NCBI GenBank assembly: GCA_024653845.1
Contig: JANLHA010000365.1
Span: 1-5,287 of the forward strand
DNA from: Candidatus Omnitrophota bacterium
Lineage (GTDB): Bacteria > Omnitrophota > Gorgyraeia > Zapsychrales > JANLHA01
Length of the DNA: 5,287 bases
Reading direction: 5' to 3'
The notes beneath the pieces were generated by a model that saw only the letters and a list, made by a program, of their open reading frames with translations, was not told the DNA's origin and did not search any database. A program made the translations under genes and the position numbers. How positions within the stretch are numbered: the first letter of the stretch is position 1; every line of letters begins with the position of its first letter. Shown here piece after piece: positions 1 through 4,796 of the stretch.

Positions 1-734
1 GTTATTGCACGCGTTCTCGGATGGTGGGTGATGGTAAGCGCAGTCTGAGCACGTCGACGTATGAAGCAGCTTTTGATTATATTCGATCCAATAATAAAAT
101 TCGTGATGTTTTGATTTCCGGTGGTGATCCTTTGACATTGAGCGATCGATTGTTGGAATATCTCATCAAAAATTTGAAGGCGATCCCGCATGTGGAATTT
201 GTTCGTATCGGGACTCGCATTCCGGTGACGCTTCCGCAGCGCGTGACTCCCGCACTCGTCGGAATGCTGAAACGATATAGCCCGATTTGGATGAGTATTC
301 ATTTCAATCATCCTAAAGAAATTACTCCTCGAGTCAAACAGGCGTGTGATTTGATTGCTGATCACGGAATCCCCATGGGAAGTCAGACGGTCCTGTTGAA
401 AGATGTTAATGACAATCCGGAAACCATGAAAAAGTTGATGCATGAACTTTTAAAAATTCGAGTCCGACCTTATTATATTTATCAGTGTGATCCCATTATT
501 GGTTCAAGTCATTTCCGTACACCCGTTTCTGTTGGAATCAATATTATGGAGCATTTGCGCGGGCATACGACGGGATATGCGGTCCCGACGTTTGTCATTG
601 ATGCTCCCGGTGGTGGTGGAAAAATCCCGGTGAGCCCCAATTATGTGATTTCACGGGACGAAAAGAAGACCGTTTTGCGCAATTATGCCGGAGAGCAATA
701 CGTTTATCATGATCCAGAAGCACCTCAAGGTTAA
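1..734 (+). CDS. kamA: KamA-family radical-SAM aminomutase (lysine 2,3-aminomutase-like), 5'-truncated by the window
   Basis: The reading frame starts at base 3 with Y-C-T-R-S-R, the end of the radical-SAM cluster motif (CxxxCxxC). The rest of the N-terminus lies outside the window. KamA enzymes are cytosolic [4Fe-4S]/SAM/PLP enzymes that move an amino group from C2 to C3, classically L-lysine to beta-lysine. Visible family motifs are LISGGDPL (bases 111-134), the PLP-lysine motif DAPGGGGKIP with its lysine codon at 621-623, HFNHP and KIRVRPYYIYQCD. Matched to the Clostridium subterminale enzyme, the two aspartates that contact the substrate amino group (Asp293, Asp330) are kept, in QCD and IDAPGG, so lysine is a reasonable substrate. 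The zinc site is not kept: the Cys268 position is Asn (VNDNP), and the protein stops soon after NYAGEQYVYHDPE, before the C-terminal CxCxxC. CTRSRMVG argues against EpmB, which has CRYCFRR. It could be a paralogue with another amino-acid substrate. Family assignment is firm, substrate is not. Confidence 0.88.
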   Translation, partial: YCTRSRMVGDGKRSLSTSTYEAAFDYIRSNNKIRDVLISGGDPLTLSDRLLEYLIKNLKAIPHVEFVRIGTRIPVTLPQRVTPALVGMLKRYSPIWMSIHFNHPKEITPRVKQACDLIADHGIPMGSQTVLLKDVNDNPETMKKLMHELLKIRVRPYYIYQCDPIIGSSHFRTPVSVGINIMEHLRGHTTGYAVPTFVIDAPGGGGKIPVSPNYVISRDEKKTVLRNYAGEQYVYHDPEAPQG

Positions 735-755
735 GGAAAGGATAGGAGATCTCTT

Positions 756-1853
756 ATGAAGAATATATTCTTCAAAATGGTGGGTGTGGTTTTTTCTTTA
801 GCTCTATTGTCGCTGTTCTCTTTTTCTTCAGCGGAAGATCTTAATTTTTCGTACAAGATCAATGGTCAGCCTGTGAAAGCGGGAGACCAGCTGAAGATTT
901 TTGGAGCGGATCTTAAAACATCTCGATTAGAATTTGAGGTGACCGTGCCTGCGGAAATTCAATCTTTGGAAATTTCATTGAATGGAGGCAGAACCTGGGA
1001 TGGGATGAAGGCAAAGGGGAATGTGTTTACTTATAAGTTTCGTCCCGATGAAGTTCAAGAGCTTAATCCCACTTTTTTGGTTGAGCAAGAAGATGGAACG
1101 ACCAAAATTGAGAATCCTCAAATCATTGTGCTCTATCAAGAGGTCAGGCCAGAGGATGCCATTTTGCAATTGTTTGATCGGATGAAGACATCTTATGAAA
1201 ATGAGCAAAAAACCCAGTTCATGAATAATATTTCTTCTTCTTTCCCGAACCGTGTGGAATTGGAGGAAGCCATCCAGACCGATTTCAATACGTTTCAGAA
1301 TATTCGTTTGCGCTATCAAGTGCAAAGTGCTGTCATTTCTCCGAATCAGGTCAATGCCATTTATCAAGTCCTTTGGGAGAAGAAGTGGCAGAACAATAGT
1401 GGGGTGAATGATTCGTCTTCGGCAACGATTGGGATGAATGTTGGGCGTGAATCTGGTGACTGGAAAGTCAAGAATATGCGAGATAACAGTATTTTTGGTG
1501 CGACGCTGGTTGAGCAATCGAAGCCAGAGTTAACAGGTTCGGATATGACGGTTAACTCTACAGGACAGACAATTACGATTACCATCAATAATACAGAATC
1601 GAGAGTTGCCGAGAATATTCAAGTTGATTTTTATATGCAAAATGCCACCTTTTTCCCCACAACGACTTTTGTTGGTACCCAAACCATTACGAGTTTAGCA
1701 GGGAATTCCAGCACGACGCTTACTCAAACAGGGGTCACCATGAGTGGTGTTGATTGTAATACAGGTACGGTCGTTATTGATCCGTTGAATCGTATTGATG
1801 AAGTTAACGAGACTAATAACCAAATCATTGATACGGATGGGACCTGTCCGTAA
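756..1853 (+). CDS. exported protein with C-terminal CARDB-like domain, function unknown
   Basis: This is a 365-residue protein. Residues 1-26 look like a Sec signal peptide: lysines at 2 and 7, a hydrophobic run, then FSFSSA with likely cleavage after Ala26. There is no lipobox, so it is probably periplasmic or surface-exposed. Residues about 28-130 look like a beta-rich domain and include SLEISLNGGRTW, which resembles an Asp-box turn. Residues about 134-250 begin with a helical stretch and end in GDWKVKNMRDNSIFG, a layout reminiscent of NTF2-like (SnoaL) domains; this is inference. Residues about 258-365 resemble a CARDB/APHP adhesion domain: alternating beta strands, FVGTQTITSL, and the hallmark VVIDPLNRIDEVNETNN near the end. 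Cys334 and Cys364 could form a disulfide there. AGGAG at 744-748 lies 7 bases before the ATG. The gene follows the aminomutase by 21 bases, so it is probably cotranscribed, though no functional link is evident, and a terminator follows. No enzyme motif was recognised. Confidence 0.85.
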   Translation: MKNIFFKMVGVVFSLALLSLFSFSSAEDLNFSYKINGQPVKAGDQLKIFGADLKTSRLEFEVTVPAEIQSLEISLNGGRTWDGMKAKGNVFTYKFRPDEVQELNPTFLVEQEDGTTKIENPQIIVLYQEVRPEDAILQLFDRMKTSYENEQKTQFMNNISSSFPNRVELEEAIQTDFNTFQNIRLRYQVQSAVISPNQVNAIYQVLWEKKWQNNSGVNDSSSATIGMNVGRESGDWKVKNMRDNSIFGATLVEQSKPELTGSDMTVNSTGQTITITINNTESRVAENIQVDFYMQNATFFPTTTFVGTQTITSLAGNSSTTLTQTGVTMSGVDCNTGTVVIDPLNRIDEVNETNNQIIDTDGTCP

Positions 1854-1880
1854 AATTGAGTTGTTGATGATGATTTGATC

Positions 1881-1917
1881 AATGGGAGAGGGCGATCTGC
1901 TCTCTCCCATTTTATTT
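1881..1917 (+). terminator. Rho-independent terminator after the exported-protein gene
   Basis: AATGGGAGAG (1881-1890) pairs perfectly with CTCTCCCATT (1902-1911). The stem extends inward by G.U, G-C and C-G pairs to a 5-base loop (1894-1898), giving 13 pairs. It is followed by TTATTTG, a short, interrupted T tract. The position 27 bases after the stop codon and just before a new promoter supports termination. The weak T tract suggests it may be leaky. The other strand shows no T tract after the stem. Confidence 0.8.
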
Positions 1918-1931
1918 GTACGATTAAGCAA

Positions 1932-1960
1932 TTGACCGTTTTTTTAGGCTGTGTTATGAT
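1932..1960 (+). promoter_or_regulatory. sigma-70-type promoter with extended -10, upstream of the P-II-type gene
   Basis: The -35 box is TTGACC (1932-1937), the spacer is 17 bases, and the -10 box is TATGAT (1955-1960). It is preceded by TG plus one base (1952-1954), which makes an extended -10. Transcription should start near 1967, leaving a leader of about 16 bases made almost entirely of the Shine-Dalgarno. The promoter sits between a terminator and the gene, so this gene appears to be its own transcription unit. No obvious NtrC/sigma-54 site (GG-N10-GC) was seen in the spacer. Confidence 0.75.
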
Positions 1961-1970
1961 GCCGCTCGTT

Positions 1971-1978
1971 AAGGAGGG
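1971..1978 (+). promoter_or_regulatory. strong Shine-Dalgarno that fixes the P-II start at 1983
   Basis: AAGGAGGG is close to a full anti-Shine-Dalgarno match and lies 4 bases before the ATG at 1983. The same frame is open upstream to an ATG at 1875, but that ATG lies inside the terminator region, upstream of the predicted transcription start. The conserved P-II N-terminus (MKKIEAIVR) begins exactly at 1983. Confidence 0.85.
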
Positions 1979-1982
1979 CAAG

Positions 1983-2285
1983 ATGAAAAAAATTGAAGCG
2001 ATTGTACGTAAAGAAAAATTTGAAGAGCTTTGTAAAGTTCTTGAAAATTCAGGAGTTGGGGGGATTACCGTCATGGAGGCCCAGGGGTTTGGCCATCATC
2101 GAAGTGGTTTGAAACCCAAAATGAAAATTGATATCTATGTTGACGAATTTCAAGTGGAGAAGGTCGTTGAGACGATTCGTAAGCATGCCAAAACAGGTGC
2201 TACAGGTGATGGGAAGATTGCTGTATTGGATTTGCCCAAATTGTATCGGATTCGTACCGGCGAAGAGGGGGCGGGGGCTATTTAA
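1983..2285 (+). CDS. P-II family (GlnB/GlnK-like) signalling protein with a shortened T-loop
   Basis: This is a 100-residue protein; E. coli GlnB has 112. P-II proteins are cytosolic trimers that bind ATP/ADP and 2-oxoglutarate and control nitrogen metabolism by docking their T-loop on partners. Family features include the N-terminal strand MKKIEAIVR, ITVMEAQGFG (28-37), the B-loop TGATGDGKI (71-79) with the nucleotide-binding lysine at 78, and the C-terminal YRIRTGEEG (88-96) with the arginines equivalent to Arg101 and Arg103. Between GFG and PKMKI only HHRSGLK remains, where GlnB has 19 residues. The gap of about 12 residues removes Tyr51 (the uridylylation site) and most of the T-loop; the Gln39 position, used in Mg-ATP/2-oxoglutarate binding, is His. 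The lysine equivalent to Lys58 is kept (Lys46). Nucleotide binding is therefore plausible, but classical uridylylation or plugging of AmtB is not. It could be a divergent P-II-like sensor. No glnA or amtB lies in the window. Confidence 0.88.
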   Translation: MKKIEAIVRKEKFEELCKVLENSGVGGITVMEAQGFGHHRSGLKPKMKIDIYVDEFQVEKVVETIRKHAKTGATGDGKIAVLDLPKLYRIRTGEEGAGAI

Positions 2286-2303
2286 TTGGACACAACAAGT
2301 TTC

Positions 2304-2331
2304 TTTACAAGTTTGAAAAGTGTAATATAAT
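2304..2331 (+). promoter_or_regulatory. sigma-70-type promoter for the rpsU operon
   Basis: The -35 box is TTTACA (2304-2309), five of six to consensus. The spacer is 16 bases and the -10 box is a perfect TATAAT (2326-2331). Transcription should begin around 2338, just where a hairpin starts. It lies 18 bases after the P-II stop codon, with no terminator hairpin between, so some read-through from the P-II gene is possible. The 8-base direct repeat ACAAGTTT at 2295-2302 and 2307-2314 overlaps the -35 box and could be an operator, but this is speculative. Confidence 0.78.
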
Positions 2332-2337
2332 TAAAAT

Positions 2338-2368
2338 CCATATTTAGGCTAGAAAGCCACTAATATGG
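2338..2368 (+). promoter_or_regulatory. hairpin at the predicted 5' end of the rpsU mRNA
   Basis: CCATATT (2338-2344) pairs with AATATGG (2362-2368), and GGCT (2347-2350) pairs with AGCC (2355-2358) around an AGAA tetraloop. A small internal loop (2 and 3 bases) joins them. With the predicted start near 2338, this would be a 5'-terminal stem-loop in a leader of about 65 bases. No T run follows, so it is not a terminator. It may stabilise the message or serve as a protein-binding leader, as is common for ribosomal-protein operons. The function is inferred from position only. Confidence 0.5.
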
Positions 2369-2402
2369 GCACAATACATAGGGAAGGGGTGAATTTAATT
2401 TT

Positions 2403-2558
2403 ATGGTTGAAGTGAAAATTAATGATAAGAACAGCTTTGAGAAGGCTTTGCGAATTTTTAAAAAGCAATGTCAAAAAGAAGGGTTTCTCGTTGAGCTCAA
2501 AGAGCGACGTTATTACACCAAGCCCTCAGAAAAGAAGCGACGGAAGAAAATCTTCTAA
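2403..2558 (+). CDS. rpsU: 30S ribosomal protein bS21
   Basis: This 51-residue basic protein is easy to miss because of its length. It begins MVEVKINDKNSFEKALRIF and carries the bS21 pattern in order: the SFEKALR helix start, the KKQCQKEG turn with the family cysteine at 23, and YYTKPSEKKRRKKIF at the C-terminus. The length is slightly short of the usual 58-71. bS21 sits on the small-subunit platform near the 3' end of 16S rRNA and helps in initiation. The start is supported by AAGGGG (2384-2389) with GGGTGA continuing to 2392, which leaves 10-13 bases to the ATG, on the long side. It is the first gene after its own promoter. Its stop codon shares one base with the ATG of the next gene (TAATG), which indicates translational coupling. 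In many bacteria rpsU sits with dnaG-rpoD or with a yqeY gene; here it leads a PfpI-purH-folC run instead. Confidence 0.95.
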   Translation: MVEVKINDKNSFEKALRIFKKQCQKEGFLVELKERRYYTKPSEKKRRKKIF

Positions 2559-3079
2559 TGCCTGTATCTTCTCCTCAGATTGCTATCCTTGTTGAAGAGC
2601 AGTACCAAGTCCTTGAGGTCTGGTATCCTCTTCTTCGTTTGCAAGAAGAAGGAATCAGGGTTAAGGTGATCGGGACGGGGACTAAAGAGATTTATCCTAG
2701 CAAAGAAGGTTATCCTGTCAAAGTCGATGCGTCGATTGATCAAGTTCATGCGCAAGATTTTGACGGGGTGATCATCCCAGGTGGGTGGGCGCCTGATTTT
2801 CTGCGTCGTCATGAAAAAATTGTGAATTTTGTCAAGCGTCTCTATGCCGATGGGAGGGTTGTTGCAGCCATTTGTCATGGAGGTTGGCTCCTGGTCTCGG
2901 CGGGAATTGTGAAAGACCATCAAGTCACCTGCTTTTTTGCAATCAAAGATGATCTGATTGCGGCGGGCGGGAAATATGTTGATCGAGATGTTGTGGTGGA
3001 TCAGAATTTGGTCACGTCTCGTAAGCCAGATGATCTTCCTCGATTCGTCCAAGAAATTATCCGATTGGTTAAGTCATAG
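2558..3079 (+). CDS. DJ-1/PfpI family protein (class I glutamine amidotransferase-like fold)
   Basis: This 173-residue protein has the family's usual length and is complete. Members have been described as cysteine peptidases, deglycases or chaperones acting on damaged proteins or nucleotides in the cytosol. The nucleophile elbow is AAICHGGWLL with Cys106 and His107 (Cys100/His101 in the Pyrococcus PfpI). Asp80 in PGGWAPD stands where PfpI has catalytic Glu74, a conservative change. The N-terminal strand QIAILVEEQYQ carries acidic residues, and Glu20 falls where family members place a Glu near the nucleophile. The C-terminal part matches PfpI closely: AIKDDLIAAGGKYVDRDVVV, then VTSRKPDDLPRFVQEII. 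It starts on the last base of the rpsU stop codon with no good Shine-Dalgarno, so translation probably depends on ribosomes finishing rpsU. purH follows 12 bases later. The specific substrate cannot be read from the sequence. Confidence 0.93.
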   Translation: MPVSSPQIAILVEEQYQVLEVWYPLLRLQEEGIRVKVIGTGTKEIYPSKEGYPVKVDASIDQVHAQDFDGVIIPGGWAPDFLRRHEKIVNFVKRLYADGRVVAAICHGGWLLVSAGIVKDHQVTCFFAIKDDLIAAGGKYVDRDVVVDQNLVTSRKPDDLPRFVQEIIRLVKS

Positions 3080-3091
3080 TTAGAGGTTTTT

Positions 3092-4666
3092 ATGCTCAAG
3101 GTTAAACGTGCCCTTATCAGTGTCTCCGATAAGACTGGCCTCCTGGAATTTGCCAGGGGGCTTCATCATTTAGGTGTTGAGATCCTCTCGACGGGCGGAA
3201 CGGCTAAGAGCTTGCAAAGCGCTGGTGTTCCGGTGGTTGAAGTTTCGCAATATACGGGTTTCCCCGAGATCCTCGATGGGCGAGTCAAGACTCTTCACCC
3301 TAAAATTCACGGCGGATTGCTCGCTTTACGGGAAAAACAGGAACACCTCAATCAGCTCAGAGATCAAGGCATTGGTTTGATTGACATGGTGGTGGTGAAT
3401 CTTTATCCTTTTGAGAAAGTGATTCAGAAAAAAAATGTTTCGCTTGAAGAGGCCCTAGAAAATATTGATGTGGGCGGGCCGACGATGTTGCGGGCCTCAG
3501 CTAAGAATTTTAAAAATGTTGCAGTGGTTTCCAATCCAGAGCGTTATCCAGACGTTCTCAAAGAATTGAATAACAATAGTGGGCTTCTTTCTGACGCGGT
3601 TTTAATTGGATTGGCAAGAGAGGCGTTTGAGTATACTGCACATTATGATCAGAAAATTTTTGAGTATTTCGAAAGGCTCCGACGAGCCAATGGTTTCTCA
3701 GCGCTTCCACAAGAAGCCGTCTTGCATTTTATTAAACAAAAAGATTTACGTTACGGTGAAAATCCTCATCAAAAAGGTGCTTTTTATCGAGAGGAAGAGT
3801 GCGCTTGGGGTCTTGCTAAGATTGAACAGCTTCATGGTAAAGAACTTTCTTTCAATAATCTTCTGGATCTCCATGCCGCGTTTGCCATTGTCGCAGAATT
3901 TGAAGAGCCCACCGTCGCTGTCGTAAAGCACAATAATCCAACGGGTGTTGCGCAATCTTCCGGTTTAGCCAAGGCTTATCAGGAAGCTTGGCGATGTGAT
4001 CCTGTCTCGGCATTTGGCGGAATCATTGGATTGAATCAGAAAGTTGATGAGGCAACTGCCAAGGCGATTGTCAAAAGCGGCTTTATGGAATGTGTCATCG
4101 CGCCTGGATATGATGCTATGGCTTTCAAAATCCTTTCTCAGAAAAAGAATATTCGATTAATCAAGTTGAGTTGCCAAGATTTCCGACGAGCAAGAACGGC
4201 GGAGGCCCCTCTATGGGATTTTAAGCAGGTGGCGGGTGGTATATTATTGCAAGAAGCCGACCAAGGGATTTTGGAGCCCACTCAGTTGAAAGTGGTTACT
4301 AAAAAAAAGCTTGCCAAGTCTCAGATGGATTCTTTGTTATTTGGATGGCGATTGATCAAATATATTCGTTCAAATGCGATCCTTTTGATCAAAGGGAAAA
4401 AGACGGTTGGTATCGGTTGTGGCCAAACCAGCCGCATTGAAAGCACTCAAGTCGCGATTAAGAAAGCTGGGAAGAATGCCAAAGGGGCGTTGATGATTTC
4501 CGAAGCGTTTTTGCCCAAGACGGATAATGTGACCGATGCTGCAAAGGCGGGAGTCGTAGCGATCATTCAAAGTGGTGGATCCATCGCCGACGAGGATGTC
4601 ATCAGGGAAGCGGATAAGCGTAAGATCGCGATGGTCATGACGGGGATTAGGCATTTTAAGCATTGA
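3092..4666 (+). CDS. purH: bifunctional AICAR formyltransferase / IMP cyclohydrolase
   Basis: This 524-residue protein is full length. It catalyses the last two steps of de novo purine synthesis: 10-formyl-tetrahydrofolate plus AICAR gives FAICAR, which is closed to IMP. The cyclohydrolase (MGS-like) domain covers about residues 1-200, with ISVSDKTGL (9-17), STGGTAK (33-39), a TGFPEILDGRVKTLHPKIHG stretch (55-74) and DVGGPTMLRASAKN (126-139). The transformylase domain follows, with DLRYGENPHQ (218-227), the catalytic Lys279-His280 in VKHNNPTGVA, DPVSAFGG (303-310), Asn428 in IRSNAI, GIGCGQTSR (440-448) and the terminal TGIRHFKH. Two spots differ from the usual bacterial form: GCGQTSR for GAGQ(M/T)SR, and SEAFLPKTDNV (470-480) for SDAFFPF.D.V. 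The aspartate before NV is kept, so activity is expected. AGAGG (3082-3086) lies 5 bases before the ATG. It is probably cotranscribed from the rpsU promoter and shares folate metabolism with folC downstream. Confidence 0.97.
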   Translation: MLKVKRALISVSDKTGLLEFARGLHHLGVEILSTGGTAKSLQSAGVPVVEVSQYTGFPEILDGRVKTLHPKIHGGLLALREKQEHLNQLRDQGIGLIDMVVVNLYPFEKVIQKKNVSLEEALENIDVGGPTMLRASAKNFKNVAVVSNPERYPDVLKELNNNSGLLSDAVLIGLAREAFEYTAHYDQKIFEYFERLRRANGFSALPQEAVLHFIKQKDLRYGENPHQKGAFYREEECAWGLAKIEQLHGKELSFNNLLDLHAAFAIVAEFEEPTVAVVKHNNPTGVAQSSGLAKAYQEAWRCDPVSAFGGIIGLNQKVDEATAKAIVKSGFMECVIAPGYDAMAFKILSQKKNIRLIKLSCQDFRRARTAEAPLWDFKQVAGGILLQEADQGILEPTQLKVVTKKKLAKSQMDSLLFGWRLIKYIRSNAILLIKGKKTVGIGCGQTSRIESTQVAIKKAGKNAKGALMISEAFLPKTDNVTDAAKAGVVAIIQSGGSIADEDVIREADKRKIAMVMTGIRHFKH

Positions 4667-4680
4667 GTATTAGTTTATTT

Positions 4681-4791
4681 GTCTAGTTGGGAGCAATTTC
4701 TGAGTGAACTCCGGACGCCGTCTTCAATAAGGTTTCCAATTCTAGCTCAAGACGGTGTTCGTGTGAACGAAGAGGCTGCTCCCAACTAGAC
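4681..4791 (+). ncRNA. 111-base imperfect palindrome in the purH-folC spacer: structured RNA element or palindromic repeat, unidentified
   Basis: The base is a perfect 15-pair stem, GTCTAGTTGGGAGCA (4681-4695) with TGCTCCCAACTAGAC (4777-4791). Continuing inward in the same register are one A.C mismatch, five pairs (4697-4701 with 4771-4775, two of them G.U), a tandem G.A/A.G (4702-4703 with 4769-4770), two pairs, a second tandem G.A/A.G (4706-4707 with 4765-4766), two pairs and a T.T mismatch. After a one-base bulge comes a 13-pair upper stem (4712-4724 with 4749-4761, two G.U). The apical loop is 24 bases (4725-4748), with a weak GG-TTT-CC inside. There are 37 pairs in total. No T run follows on either strand, so it is not a standard terminator. 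It lies 14 bases after the purH stop and ends 5 bases before the folC ATG. It could be a cis-acting RNA of the operon, a processing site, or a REP/MITE-like interspersed palindrome. I do not recognise it as a known family. Confidence 0.75.
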
Positions 4792-4796
4792 CATTT

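Noticed and set aside
1..734. EpmB (EF-P beta-lysylation) assignment
   Set aside because: The cluster end is CTRSRMVG as in KamA, not CFRR as in EpmB, and no efp or epmA is visible in the window.
975..1517. 180-codon minus-strand reading frame inside the exported-protein gene
   Set aside because: The plus-strand frame has a signal peptide, a Shine-Dalgarno and a CARDB-like pattern; the antisense translation has no domain logic.
1875..1982. N-terminal extension of the P-II-type protein from an ATG at 1875
   Set aside because: It would start upstream of the terminator hairpin and the promoter, lacks a ribosome site, and adds residues unlike any P-II; the start at 1983 has a near-perfect Shine-Dalgarno and the conserved N-terminus.
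2555..3052. 165-codon minus-strand reading frame opposite the PfpI gene
   Set aside because: It is a shadow of a strongly conserved plus-strand gene with an intact Cys-His elbow.
4702..4770. Kink-turn motif (because of the tandem G.A pairs)
   Set aside because: A kink-turn needs an asymmetric bulge of about 3 bases beside the G.A pairs; here both tandem G.A motifs lie in a symmetric helix.
4681..4791. Integron attC site
   Set aside because: The arms carry GTTGGGA on the left and TCCCAAC on the right, the reverse of the RYYYAAC...GTTRRRY arrangement, and no cassette or integrase is present.
4681..4796. Rho-independent terminator of purH
   Set aside because: The long stem is not followed by a T run on either strand, and folC begins 5 bases later in the same pathway and direction.
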